From assembly GCA_017577945.1 (NCBI GenBank), contig PKQS01000008.1:62001-126000 (forward strand): DNA of 64,000 nt, given 5' to 3'. Origin of the DNA: Bacillota bacterium. GTDB lineage: Bacteria > Bacillota > Limnochordia > Limnochordales > ZCTH02-B6. Of the stretch, positions 26,194 through 34,492 are shown piece after piece; positions within the stretch are counted from its first letter, which is position 1; each line of letters begins with the position of its first letter. Under the pieces are notes generated by a model. That model searched no databases. It saw only the letters and a list, made by a program, of their open reading frames with translations, and was not told where the DNA came from. Made by a program: the position numbers and the translations under genes.

Positions 26194-27207
26194 TCAACGG
26201 AACGGCCGGGCGTAGATCAACCCGCCGTCGCGCCACTGAGCGTTAAGCCCCCGCGGGATGCCCAACGGGCTGATGTTGCGCTCGTAAATCTCGCCGTAGT
26301 TGCCGACCTGCTTGATGATGCGGTACACCCACTGGTTGTCCAGGCCCAGCTTCTCGCCGAAATCGCCCGTGATGCCCAGGAAGCGCTGAACCTCCGGATC
26401 CTCCGACGTGAAGGCGTCGATGTTCTGGCTGGTCACGCCCACTTCCTCGGCGAAGAAGACGGCGTCCACGACCCAGGAGACGATGTCGTACCACTGATCG
26501 TCGCCGTGGCGGACGGCCGGCGCCAGGGGCTCTTTGGAAATGGTGGGCTCGAGGATGACGTGTTCATCGGGGTTTGCGAACAGCGCCCGCATGCCGGCCA
26601 GCTGCGACTTGTCGCTGGTCACCGCGTCACAGCGGCCTTGCTCGTAGGTGGAGTACACCGTGTTGGCGTCCTCTTGCACGATCGGCGTGAACGGGATGCC
26701 GAGAGCCCGGAACGTATCGGCCAAGTTCAGTTCGGTGGTCGTGCCCTTGGTCACGCAAATGGTGGCGCCGGCCAGGTCATGCAGCGTCTCGATGCCGTAC
26801 TCTTTCCGGGTCATGAAGCCCTGGCCGTCGTAGAAAATCGGCTGCACGAAATTGGCGGTCCAGTCGGTCTCTCGCGTCAGCGTCACCGTCGTGTTGCGGA
26901 TCAGCACGTCGACTTCACCAGTCTGCAAGGCGGGCTGGCGCGCGGCCGCCGACAGCGGCACGAACTCCACCGCGTTGGCGTCGCCCAGGACGGCGGCGGC
27001 CACGGCGCGGCAGAAGTCGATGTCGAACCCCGACCAGTTGCCCGCCGAGTCTACGTAACCGAAGCCCAGCAGTGCATTGTTTACGCCGCACACCAGGCGG
27101 CCCCGCTCGCGAACGCGCTGCAACGTCGACTGGGCGCTGCCGACGGCCGAGACGACCAAAAGCAGCGCCGTAACCTGCACCAACAAGACGCCTAGCCGTT
27201 TCTTCAC
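26194..27207 (-). CDS. aapJ: General L-amino acid ABC transporter substrate-binding protein
   Basis: This 337-residue receptor has a signal peptide at 1-24 (KRLGVLLVQVTALLLVVSAV). The mature part carries the AapJ/YhdW hallmarks GRLVCGVNNALLGFGYVD, GFDIDFCRAVAAAVLGD and SDKSQLAGMRA. It would deliver broad-range L-amino acids to the AapQM channel. It is first of the four-gene operon aapJQMP. The GTG at 27207 follows GGGGTG. The AT-rich upstream region holds no clear -35/-10 pair. Confidence 0.92.
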   Translation of the reverse strand: MKKRLGVLLVQVTALLLVVSAVGSAQSTLQRVRERGRLVCGVNNALLGFGYVDSAGNWSGFDIDFCRAVAAAVLGDANAVEFVPLSAAARQPALQTGEVDVLIRNTTVTLTRETDWTANFVQPIFYDGQGFMTRKEYGIETLHDLAGATICVTKGTTTELNLADTFRALGIPFTPIVQEDANTVYSTYEQGRCDAVTSDKSQLAGMRALFANPDEHVILEPTISKEPLAPAVRHGDDQWYDIVSWVVDAVFFAEEVGVTSQNIDAFTSEDPEVQRFLGITGDFGEKLGLDNQWVYRIIKQVGNYGEIYERNISPLGIPRGLNAQWRDGGLIYARPFR

Positions 27208-27373
27208 CGTAGCACCCCCACCCGGAATGTTGTGCGTACGTTAGGAGTTGGTGTTCTCTGCATATTTTCAATGTCCTTCGTATGTACTGATTTTTTGCAA
27301 TATACTTCGCCCTGCCGGTGAGGGTGCGGAGCTGGGGGCGTGTGCATGCTCCTGCCAGCCATGCGGCGAGCCG

Positions 27374-27403
27374 CGAGAAAAGGGGCCTGACGCCAGGCCC
27401 CTT
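27374..27403 (-). terminator. Rho-independent terminator
   Basis: On the minus strand a perfect 9-bp stem (27395-27403 with 27380-27388) is followed by TTCTC after its terminal TT. It lies downstream of the RNHCP gene and upstream of aapJ, separating the two transcripts. Confidence 0.7.
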
Positions 27404-27525
27404 CCTTCTCCTATCTCTCTTGCTCGGTCAGTCCATTCTGTTTCGGTACGGCAAGTCCATGCGCCGGCAAACCCGGCGCTGCCGTGCGTCCCGAAACGCG
27501 GGGCAGCCCCGGGTCGCCTCGACGC

Positions 27526-27882
27526 TCATGAACGTCCTCGTACCGGACGCGCCTTATTGAGCGCGTCGGACCAGGCCAGCGTCGCGGCCCACCTCGCCAA
27601 CTCGTCGGGCTGCACCGTGTCCACGGCCACTTTGTTCACTTTGACCACACCACACTTCAGGCACTGGTGCACCAGCTGGTAACCCTTCTTGCGCTTGTAC
27701 ACCAACCCGACGGGACGCATGAGTCCGTGGCAGCGGCTCCGGCGATCGCCGGGCTGCTCGTCGACATGCTTCGAATACAGGCAAAACGGACAATGATTGC
27801 GGTAGCTGCCGTTCGTCAGCGGCTCGACTCGCGCACCGCAGTTCTCGCAAACAAAGCCTTCATTCTGTTGTCGCCGGTTCAT
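27526..27882 (-). CDS. RNHCP-domain zinc-ribbon protein
   Basis: This 118-residue protein matches the RNHCP family, named for its conserved RNHCPFC motif. Cysteines occur in four pairs: FVCENCGARV, RNHCPFCLYS, the RSRCHG segment and HQCLKCG, consistent with two zinc sites. The function is not established; a nucleic-acid role is plausible for a zinc ribbon. The ATG at 27882 has GAGGGAG 8 nt upstream; the open frame to 28014 is not family-like. It is monocistronic with a terminator at 27374-27403. Confidence 0.8.
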   Translation of the reverse strand: MNRRQQNEGFVCENCGARVEPLTNGSYRNHCPFCLYSKHVDEQPGDRRSRCHGLMRPVGLVYKRKKGYQLVHQCLKCGVVKVNKVAVDTVQPDELARWAATLAWSDALNKARPVRGRS

Positions 27883-28391
27883 GCCCCAAACTCCCTCGTT
27901 GGTCTTGTCAGCACCAACTCGGGAGCAGGGTTCCGTCGCATCTCCCCGCCCGGCGCGGGGTTCAGCGTTCCCCGCCCGCTGCGGGTTCCAGGCTCGGCCG
28001 GCGCAGTGACTCATTCACCGCCTGCGACGGGCGGTTACTTCCGGTTCCTGCTTCATCGCACAAGTCGTGCGAATCCGGACCTCGACCGACTTCGCCGGCC
28101 GCTCAGGCCGACCGGCTTATCTCGGCCACTGTGGCGCGGGCCTCCCCACGCCCCACCGGTACGTGTGCATCCGGCCCCACTGGCATCGGCACCGTCCCCT
28201 TTCAGGCACGAACGGCAGCCGTCACGACGACGTCCAGAAGACCACCCCCTGTGTTGCGGCAATCCTGGCCGCTCAGCTTCGCTGCCGTCCCTGGCACCTC
28301 GCCTCAACGCCTTTTTCGCTCTTTTTCGTGCAACGCCTCTTTTGCCCGCGTCGCCACAGCACCGTCCCGCGCTCGCACGCCGCCGGCTCGC
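27883..28391. other. 509-bp intergenic stretch without recognised gene
   Basis: No convincing coding frame, tRNA or riboswitch was seen. It contains short GC-rich inverted repeats (for example CCCGCCCGGCGCGGG near 27949) and C-rich runs. Short open frames here lack ribosome sites and look like composition artefacts. Confidence 0.4.
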
Positions 28392-29012
28392 TCACGACGT
28401 CGCGCGGGGCGAGGAGAGGTGCTGTTCGATAAGACTCGCCCAGCGTTCGATTTCCGCGGGCGAAGTGAGCCGCACGAAACGAACGTGGGACCAGCGGGGG
28501 TCGGCCATCATGTGGACCAGCTGCTCACGCTTGCGCTTGTATTGCGTGAGAATCCACCAGAGCAGCGAATCCCGGCGCCAAAACATCAGCTGCGGCCAAA
28601 ACCGCTCGTAATTCGTGCCCCACAGCAGTTCCTTGGTGCGGTAGCGCCGCCACGAGCGGGCGACCACACGCCGTACCAGCACGTGCCGGGGCAAGTCCAG
28701 CCACACGATGGTGTGCACCCGCGGCCACAGCACCCGCTGCGCAAACCGCGAATAGGCTCCGGCCGCGACCCACCCGTCGCCCGCCGTCGCCTCCCGCAGG
28801 CGGCGCTCAAACTCCTCGGGGTCCGCCGCGCTCAGCGCCGTCCAATGCGGCAGCCAATTCAGCGCGTCCATGTCCACGAAAGGAACGCCCAAGGCGGCGG
28901 CCAGCCGCTTGCCCAGCGTACTCTTGCCCGCCCCGCTGTCGCCCATGATGTGAATCCGCGTCCCGATGGGCGAACTCAGCGGCGCCGGACAACCCGCTGT
29001 TCCGTCAGTCAT
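28392..29012 (-). CDS. P-loop NTPase of the DNA-topology-modulation/adenylate-kinase-like family
   Basis: This 206-residue protein has a Walker A GDSGAGKSTLGKRLAAALG near its start, then a substrate-region VDMDALNW and an arginine-rich lid (RRVVARSWRRYRTKELLWG). This matches FlaR-type topology modulation proteins, which are AAA_17-like small-molecule kinases of unclear substrate. The ATG at 29012 has GGAGG 9 nt upstream and was preferred to an ATG at 29021 that directly abuts the same site. It is monocistronic and divergent from sfsA. Confidence 0.75.
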   Translation of the reverse strand: MTDGTAGCPAPLSSPIGTRIHIMGDSGAGKSTLGKRLAAALGVPFVDMDALNWLPHWTALSAADPEEFERRLREATAGDGWVAAGAYSRFAQRVLWPRVHTIVWLDLPRHVLVRRVVARSWRRYRTKELLWGTNYERFWPQLMFWRRDSLLWWILTQYKRKREQLVHMMADPRWSHVRFVRLTSPAEIERWASLIEQHLSSPRATS

Positions 29013-29224
29013 CGCGTACATCCTCCGCAATGGAATTCGGCAACCCGCCCGGTTCGCGCCGCCGGAAGCCAAGACGTTGAGCGCGGCTGCAGGATGAAAA
29101 AGCCCCTCGCGCAAGCGCCTGCACGGCGGCGAAGGATCCCGTACGGGCACCTGGACTACCATTGTAGGCGTCCGCGGCGAGCCGGACAAGCGGACCTTTT
29201 CGTGCCTGCCCCGGCTTTCTTCGC

Positions 29225-29230
29225 TATACT
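29225..29230 (+). promoter_or_regulatory. -10 element of sfsA, possible leaderless transcript
   Basis: TATACT ends 6 nt before the sfsA ATG, so initiation would fall at or next to the start codon. No good -35 hexamer and no Shine-Dalgarno site are present. Confidence 0.4.
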
Positions 29231-29236
29231 GGACTC

Positions 29237-30091
29237 ATGAGCAGCACAACGGCTTTCGTTCCGTTTCCCGCCGGCTTGACGCCGGTGTTCGTCGTCAAGC
29301 GACGCAACCGCTTCGCCGTTGAAGCCGTTTTCGACGGCGACCGCCCGCTGGAGGTAGTGCGGCGCGACCAGGCAGCTCACGGTGGGGGCGAGGCCGACGA
29401 GATCCTTTCGGCGAAGATTCGCGGCGTGCGGGAGAGAAGCCCGGGCGACAAGGCAGAGCCACAGGGCGGACGGCGCCTCGTGCTGCACCTGCCCAATTCC
29501 GGCCGCATGCGGGAGCTGCTGACGGCCGGCACGCCGGCGCTGGCCGAGCTGGACTTTCGGGAAGACCGCAAGACGCACGGCACCTTGCTGGTCGTGTATT
29601 ACAACCACCGCTGGGTTTCCGTCGACGCGCGCATGCCCAACCGCTTGTTTGAGCGGTGCGTGAAGGAACAGTGCTTGCCGCAGTTCGCGGGCTACGACCG
29701 CCGGCAGGCGGAAGCGGCATGGGGCCGAGGGCGCATCGATTTCTTGCTGACGTCCAGCGACGAGAAGCGGCCGCCGCTGCTGGTGGAGACCAAGTCGTGC
29801 AATTTGGTGGAAGACGGGCTGGCGCTGTTTCCCGATGCGCCCACGGAGCGGGGTGCACGGCACCTGCACGAGCTCATCCGGGGCGTGCGCGACGGGTACC
29901 GGGCCGCCGTTGTCTGGTTCGTGCAGCGAGACGACGCCACGCGCCTGGCGCCGTACCGGGAGGCGGACCCGGCCTTCGCCGACGCCGTCGCGGCCGCCCG
30001 CCACGCGGGCGTGGAACTGTACGCGTACCGCTGCCGGGTCACGCCCGCCGGCATCTACGTCCTCGATCAAATTCCCGTCGTCGACGCTTGA
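29237..30091 (+). CDS. sfsA: SfsA-family sugar fermentation stimulation protein
   Basis: This 284-residue protein has the OB-like N-terminus RRNRFAVEAVFDGDRPLEV, then HLPNSGRMRELLTAG, and a PD-(D/E)XK nuclease-like core RIDFLLTSSDEKRPPLLVETKSC. SfsA binds DNA in Escherichia coli; its biochemical role is unsettled. An insertion of about 30 residues (SAKIRGVRERSPGDKAEPQ) separates the first two motifs. The ATG lacks a ribosome site and sits 6 nt after a TATACT, so translation may be leaderless. Degenerate short repeats follow the gene. Confidence 0.87.
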   Translation: MSSTTAFVPFPAGLTPVFVVKRRNRFAVEAVFDGDRPLEVVRRDQAAHGGGEADEILSAKIRGVRERSPGDKAEPQGGRRLVLHLPNSGRMRELLTAGTPALAELDFREDRKTHGTLLVVYYNHRWVSVDARMPNRLFERCVKEQCLPQFAGYDRRQAEAAWGRGRIDFLLTSSDEKRPPLLVETKSCNLVEDGLALFPDAPTERGARHLHELIRGVRDGYRAAVVWFVQRDDATRLAPYREADPAFADAVAAARHAGVELYAYRCRVTPAGIYVLDQIPVVDA

Positions 30092-30154
30092 GCCTGCTGG
30101 CTGCCGCGGCGACCCTATTACGTCCGGACTTGACCGTCGACGCTCGCGCGCGTG

Positions 30155-30247
30155 CCCGTGGGTGACAGCCCCCGAGGCTGGCGGTGGCGCCCGCGCGTGA
30201 CAGCCGTCGACGCTCGTACTCCCGTCTGTGACAGCCCTCGCTGCTCA
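30155..30247 (+). repeat. Three degenerate copies of a short repeat after sfsA
   Basis: Copies start at 30155, 30190 and 30221 and share the core GTGACAGCC preceded by CCCG and followed by a CGA/CGC-GCT element. The flanking GTCGACGCTCG also occurs at 30136 and, shorter, near 30074. The last copy overlaps the ATPase stop codon. Function is unknown. Confidence 0.5.
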
Positions 30248-32674
30248 GCCTTCCGCCTGCACGCGGCGATGGGGATGGGCATGATCGTGGCCGTGTTGGT
30301 GGTCATGGCCGTGGCCGTGTCCGTGGCCACGTCCGTGGCCGTGGTCATCGTCGTGGTCGTGGCCGTGCAGGCCGTGAGCGTCATGCGACCCACCGGCGCG
30401 GCCGCGCCGAGCCGGTCCGAGGCCGCCGTAGGCCAGCAGCCGCATGCCGTTGAGCGTCACCAGCACCGTCGCACCCATGTCAGCCAGGATGGCCAGCCAC
30501 AGCGTGAGCCAGCCCGGGAACACGGCCAGCACCGCCGCCAGCTTCAGCCCGACGGCAAAGTAGATGTTTTGCTTGATGACCCGCAGCGTGGCCCGGCTGA
30601 GCCCGACGGCGAACGGCAGCTTGCGCAAGTCGTCCGACATGAGCACCACGTCGGCCGTCTCCAACGCCGTATCGGAGCCGGCGCCGCCCATGGCAACGCC
30701 GACCGTTGCCGCCGCCAAAGCCGGCGCGTCGTTGACCCCGTCACCGACCATGGCGACGCGGCCGTAGGCCGCCTTCAGCGCTTCCACCGCCCGTACCTTG
30801 TCCTGCGGCAGCAGCTCGGCCGCCACCTCGTCGACGCCCGCACGGGCCGCCGTCGCCTTGGCCGCCCGCGGGTTGTCCCCCGTCAGCATCACCGTCTTAG
30901 CCACGCCGCTCCGCTTCAGCGCCGCCACCGCATTGGGCGCGTCCGGTCGCAGCTCGTCGGCAACGGCAATGACGCCCAGGATCCTGTCGGACGTGCCGAT
31001 CAGCACCGTCGTCTTGCCTTCGTCGTGCAGCCGCCCGAGACAAGCCGCTGCGGCGTCGTCCAGCAAGCCCAGCTCTTCGAACAGCCGCCCGTTGCCGGCG
31101 TACAGCGTCGTCGCCTCGGCGTTCCGGTCCGTCCCGTTGCCGCCAGCCGCAAACGTCACAGCGCCCTTTACTCCCCGTCCCGGCCAAGCCTCGAATCGCT
31201 CTACCGGCAGCGCCGCCAAGCCCCGCTCGCGGCTCGCCCGCACGATGGCTGCCGCCAGCGGGTGCTCCGACAGCGCCTCCAAACTAGCCGCCGCTTGCAG
31301 CAATTTGTCCTCCGGCCAGTCCGCCAGCGGCACGACGTCGGTCACGGCCGGCTTGCCCTTTGTGAGCGTACCAGTCTTGTCGAACGCCACCGCCTGCAGC
31401 TGCGCCAGCTCCTCCAGGTACACGCCGCCTTTGACGAGAATGCCGCGGCGAGCGGCGTTGCTGATGGCGCTAATGATGGACACCGGCGTCGCGACCACCA
31501 GGGCGCACGGGCAGGCCACGACCAACAGCGCCAGCCCCCGGTAAATCCAGGGCTGCCACGGCTGCGAGAACAGAAGCGGCGGCACGGCGGCGATTAGGGC
31601 CGCCAGGCCGATGACGATGGGCGTGTATACTTGCGCAAAGCGATCAACGAACGCGTGCGACTTGGCGCGCCGTCCTTCGGCTTCCTCCACCAGCTGGATG
31701 ATCTTGGCGATGGTCGTCTCCTGCGCGGGCTTCGTCACTTGCACTTCCAGCGCACCGTAGATGTTCAGCGTCCCCGCGAATACCTCCGCGCCGGCGCCCT
31801 TTTCTTTCGGAATCGCTTCGCCGGTGATGGACGCCTCGTCCACCGCCGACTCGCCCCAGATCACGACGCCGTCCACCGGAATTTTCTCGCCCGGACGGAT
31901 GACGACCACGTCGCCGACGACCAAGTCTTCGACCGGCAGCTCCACCTCACCCCCGGCCCGCTTCACCCGGGCCCGCTTCGGCGCCGCTTCCAGCAGCTCC
32001 CGGATGGAGCGGCGCGCCCGCCCGTACGTCCACGCCTCCAGCCAGTCGGACACCGCAAACAGCACCGCGACGACCGCCGCTTCTCGCCATTCGCCGATGG
32101 CCAGCGCGCCGATGATCGCCGTCGTCATCAGCACGCTCATGTTGAAGTTCAGGCGCTGCAGCGCAAAAAAGGCGCGGCGGGCATTGCTCCAGCCTCCAAC
32201 CACGATGGCGCCCAGCATCAAGGCTCCAGCGATGCGGCCTGCCGCGGGCGAAGCGCCGGCGGTCGTCCAGGCCAGTGCGGGAACGAACTGCTCCAGCAGG
32301 ATCGCTAGCGCCAGCAGCGTCGCGGACACGGCGGCCCGCCACAGCTCGGCGCGGCCCGCCTTTCCTCCCTCGCGGGGGCTCTGCCGCCGTTCGGGGGTGA
32401 TGACGTAATCTTCCGCCCGGCCCAGCCTGCGCAGCTCCTCGAGGTCAACTTGGCCCACGACCGTCAGCTTGCCGTTGGTCGTGTTCAGCGATGCCGACAG
32501 GACCCCGGGCAGCGACGCCACGGCGCGCTCGAAGTCCGCGGCACAGTCGAGACAGCTGATGCCTTGTACCCAGAAGACGTGCGTGTCGCGCCCGCCGCCG
32601 GACACATCCGCCGTTACCGCAGCGTCTTCTATCGGCTGGCCCTTGCCGCCGTTTCTCTTGACCTGTTCCGTCAC
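30245..32674 (-). CDS. Zn/Cd/Pb-type heavy-metal P1B-ATPase with His-rich tail
   Basis: This 809-residue ATP-driven metal exporter has an N-terminal heavy-metal-associated domain (GISCLDCAADFER), then the membrane motif ACPCALVVATP that marks P1B transporters. The phosphorylation motif DKTGTLTKG, the HP motif SEHPLA and the hinge GDGVNDAPAL are intact; the actuator motif is TGEA. The C-terminal tail of about 45 residues contains 17 histidines interleaved with Gly and Asp, a probable metal sensor or buffer. GTG at 32674 has AGGAGGG upstream. With the ArsR regulator and its operators it forms a metal-efflux locus. CadA/ZntA-type specificity is inferred. Confidence 0.93.
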   Translation of the reverse strand: MTEQVKRNGGKGQPIEDAAVTADVSGGGRDTHVFWVQGISCLDCAADFERAVASLPGVLSASLNTTNGKLTVVGQVDLEELRRLGRAEDYVITPERRQSPREGGKAGRAELWRAAVSATLLALAILLEQFVPALAWTTAGASPAAGRIAGALMLGAIVVGGWSNARRAFFALQRLNFNMSVLMTTAIIGALAIGEWREAAVVAVLFAVSDWLEAWTYGRARRSIRELLEAAPKRARVKRAGGEVELPVEDLVVGDVVVIRPGEKIPVDGVVIWGESAVDEASITGEAIPKEKGAGAEVFAGTLNIYGALEVQVTKPAQETTIAKIIQLVEEAEGRRAKSHAFVDRFAQVYTPIVIGLAALIAAVPPLLFSQPWQPWIYRGLALLVVACPCALVVATPVSIISAISNAARRGILVKGGVYLEELAQLQAVAFDKTGTLTKGKPAVTDVVPLADWPEDKLLQAAASLEALSEHPLAAAIVRASRERGLAALPVERFEAWPGRGVKGAVTFAAGGNGTDRNAEATTLYAGNGRLFEELGLLDDAAAACLGRLHDEGKTTVLIGTSDRILGVIAVADELRPDAPNAVAALKRSGVAKTVMLTGDNPRAAKATAARAGVDEVAAELLPQDKVRAVEALKAAYGRVAMVGDGVNDAPALAAATVGVAMGGAGSDTALETADVVLMSDDLRKLPFAVGLSRATLRVIKQNIYFAVGLKLAAVLAVFPGWLTLWLAILADMGATVLVTLNGMRLLAYGGLGPARRGRAGGSHDAHGLHGHDHDDDHGHGRGHGHGHGHDHQHGHDHAHPHRRVQAEG

Positions 32675-32731
32675 GGCCTATCCCTCCTGGCCGGAGCGAA
32701 CGCCGGCCGCTGAACAATCTTTACTACGAAC

Positions 32732-32751
32732 AATTAAGCAATCGTTTAATT
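32732..32751 (-). promoter_or_regulatory. ArsR-type operator upstream of the P1B-ATPase
   Basis: The sequence AATTAAGCAATCGTTTAATT is a palindrome with AATTAA/TTAATT arms. It differs at one position from the site upstream of arsR (33977-33996). It lies 58 bp before the ATPase start and probably overlaps its promoter. Confidence 0.7.
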
Positions 32752-32799
32752 ATGGGCGAGCAAGGGCGACGTTGCCGAGAGAAGACGCCGAAAGCGGAT

Positions 32800-33462
32800 C
32801 TAGAGCAGCCTTTCCCCCGCCGCGCCGTATGCTCGCACCTCGTACGTGCGGGCCGGACTGGCGTCGTATTCGGAGCGCAGCAGCGTCCACACCATGGTGT
32901 CCTCGTACGAACCGTCCGCCGCCGGCACGCACTTCCGCAGGATACCCTCAAAGACGAAACCCGGCTTACGGGCAATCGCGGCGCTCGGCTCGTTGCGCGG
33001 GTGGCAGCGAATCATCACCCGCTCCACCTCGTTCACCTCGAAAGCGACTCGAGTCAGCGCCGCCGCGACCTCCGTGCCGAAGCCTTTTCTCACCTGGTCG
33101 GCCCGCACCCAGTAGCCGATTTCCAGCGACCCCGGGCCGCTGCGGGGATCCAGCGTCGCTGCGCCGACAACCCCAGCTTCGCCCAAGGCGAAAACTCCAT
33201 AAGGATACCGGATATCCAGATCGAACTCGCCGCGGCACCGCCGCAACCGCTCCACTTTGGTGGGCAGCGGTTCGGGCTCCTGGTGAGCCCACGGCATCCA
33301 CGGCCGCAGGTGGTCCAGGCTCGCATCGATGGCGGCTTTCAGCTGCGGTACGTCGCCCGGATCCCACCAGCCGCGGCTTGTTGACGAGGCTATTTCCAGC
33401 CGAAGCGAATGATTCCTGCCACTGCCGTGCTTCCGCTGCCGCCTGCGGCGTGCTCCCGTCAC
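32800..33462 (-). CDS. GNAT acetyltransferase (RimJ/RimL-like), N-terminus disturbed
   Basis: This 220-residue protein carries a RimJ/RimL-type acetyl-CoA domain: GAATLDPRSGPGSLEIGYWV, the acetyl-CoA loop RADQVRKGFGTEVAAALTRVAF and the NEPSAAIARKPGF helix. The GTG start overlaps the arsR stop as GTGA, which suggests coupling. The first 30 residues do not show the usual ETPRLxLR strand; a KPRLV remnant sits in the +1 frame just before WWDPGDVPQLK, so an old frameshift or deletion is likely. The substrate is unknown. Its place between the repressor and the pump suggests shared metal regulation. Confidence 0.7.
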   Translation of the reverse strand: MTGARRRRQRKHGSGRNHSLRLEIASSTSRGWWDPGDVPQLKAAIDASLDHLRPWMPWAHQEPEPLPTKVERLRRCRGEFDLDIRYPYGVFALGEAGVVGAATLDPRSGPGSLEIGYWVRADQVRKGFGTEVAAALTRVAFEVNEVERVMIRCHPRNEPSAAIARKPGFVFEGILRKCVPAADGSYEDTMVWTLLRSEYDASPARTYEVRAYGAAGERLL

Positions 33463-33908
33463 TTGGCTTCGTCGTAGTGCTCCTTGGCCAGCCGGATGAG
33501 GCCCAGCACGTGATCGTCATCCAGCGAGTAGTAGACGTTCTTGCCTTCGCGGCGGTACTTCACGATGCGCATCAGCTTCAGCAGGCGCAAGTGGTGCGAA
33601 ACCGCCGGCAGGCTCATCTCCAGCACGTCGGCGATGTCGCAGACGCACATCTCACGCAGGGAGAGCAAGTACAGAATGCGGGTGCGCGTTTCGTCGCCGA
33701 GCACCCGGAACAGCTCGGACAAACCAGCGACTTCCCGGACCCGCTCCCGCAGCGCCTCCGGATCGCCTGGCCAGGACGGTTCGTAGGCGTCGCAGCAGTC
33801 CGCCGGCGCCTGGGCCCGCGGCTCGTCCGCTTCCCGCCACATCTCCGCACGGCTCGGTCCCGCCTGCTCCGAGGGCCCGCTCGGCTGCAGCGCCTGCACC
33901 GTCTCCAT
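33459..33908 (-). CDS. ArsR/SmtB-family metal-responsive repressor (CadC-like)
   Basis: This 149-residue winged-helix dimer represses metal-efflux genes and leaves DNA on binding metal. The recognition helix is LEMSLPAVSHHLRLLK. Both classical metal sites are visible: the alpha3N type (Cys38, Cys39 with Cys88, Cys90 in EMCVCDI) and the alpha5 type (Asp131, His133, His144, Glu147). That pattern is like CadC, a Cd/Pb/Zn sensor. The ATG at 33908 has AGGAGG 8 nt upstream. It is first of an arsR-GNAT pair, with its own operator at 33977 and a matching one before the ATPase. Confidence 0.92.
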   Translation of the reverse strand: METVQALQPSGPSEQAGPSRAEMWREADEPRAQAPADCCDAYEPSWPGDPEALRERVREVAGLSELFRVLGDETRTRILYLLSLREMCVCDIADVLEMSLPAVSHHLRLLKLMRIVKYRREGKNVYYSLDDDHVLGLIRLAKEHYDEAK

Positions 33909-33976
33909 CGCCGATCCCTCCTGCCGTGTCCCAGCGTTTCGCGCCTCCCGCCGCCGTTGCATAACACCGAGACAAT

Positions 33977-33996
33977 AATTAAGCAATCCTTTAATT
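33977..33996 (-). promoter_or_regulatory. ArsR-type operator upstream of arsR
   Basis: AATTAAGCAATCCTTTAATT matches the ATPase operator at 19 of 20 positions. On minus, TTAAAT and TATTGT (16-nt spacer) flank it, a weak promoter the repressor would cover, giving autoregulation. Confidence 0.7.
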
Positions 33997-34009
33997 TAAC
34001 TATATGGCA

Positions 34010-34360
34010 CTTGTGCGGCGCCGTCAACGGGCGCGAAGCTGCGATTTCGGATGTGGGACAAAAAAGAGACGCATTTGGCAGGAATTTCTTATCTTAGGAC
34101 GAAAAGTTCACTACGTCTTACCTGCGGTGTTGCTCAACGGTGTGGTGGGGGGCCTTGGGCGCGCCGCAGGACGGGCGGCGCGCCGTCCGCGCAGAGTTCC
34201 GGCACCGCCTGGATTCCGGGGGTGTACAGACCTCCCGGAGTACTGCGCCGTTCGGCTCGCCGCCCCCTTCCACTCACGTCCGATCGTTGACCCCTCCGGC
34301 GTGATTTAATTTCACTTCGGAAAGAAACTTCTCCCCGCCGGCAGGTTCCAGAGAATGGGC
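34010..34360. other. Intergenic stretch between divergent arsR and sdhC
   Basis: About 350 bp without a gene I can support. An AT-richer part (34060-34110) is followed by GC-rich inverted repeats (GCGCGCC ... GGCGCGCC near 34160-34190). Open frames on both strands lack start signals. Confidence 0.4.
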
Positions 34361-34368
34361 GACAAAAT

Positions 34369-34377
34369 GCTATAATT
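34369..34377 (+). promoter_or_regulatory. Extended -10 promoter for sdhCAB
   Basis: TGCTATAAT is a perfect extended -10 element; no -35 match is present, which is usual for this class. Initiation near 34384 would leave a leader of about 108 nt before sdhC. Confidence 0.6.
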
Positions 34378-34492
34378 AGTTTCGCATAATCTCGAGCATA
34401 GGCCATTGTTTGATTTCATACGACTGAGTTGCCGCGACGATCCGAGAAGCATGGGCGGCCGCGCAAAGGAGCTGGGTTGGGGCGGTGTGCGC

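Noticed and set aside
27240..27320. Promoter for aapJ in the AT-rich upstream stretch
   Set aside because: TATATT and TTGCAA occur on minus but not with acceptable spacing.
30155..30247. CRISPR-like short repeats after sfsA
   Set aside because: Only three degenerate copies, no constant repeat-spacer length and no cas genes nearby.
30260..30370. GTGGCC-rich tandem repeat in the ATPase 3' end
   Set aside because: It encodes the His/Gly/Asp metal tail, so codon repetition explains it.
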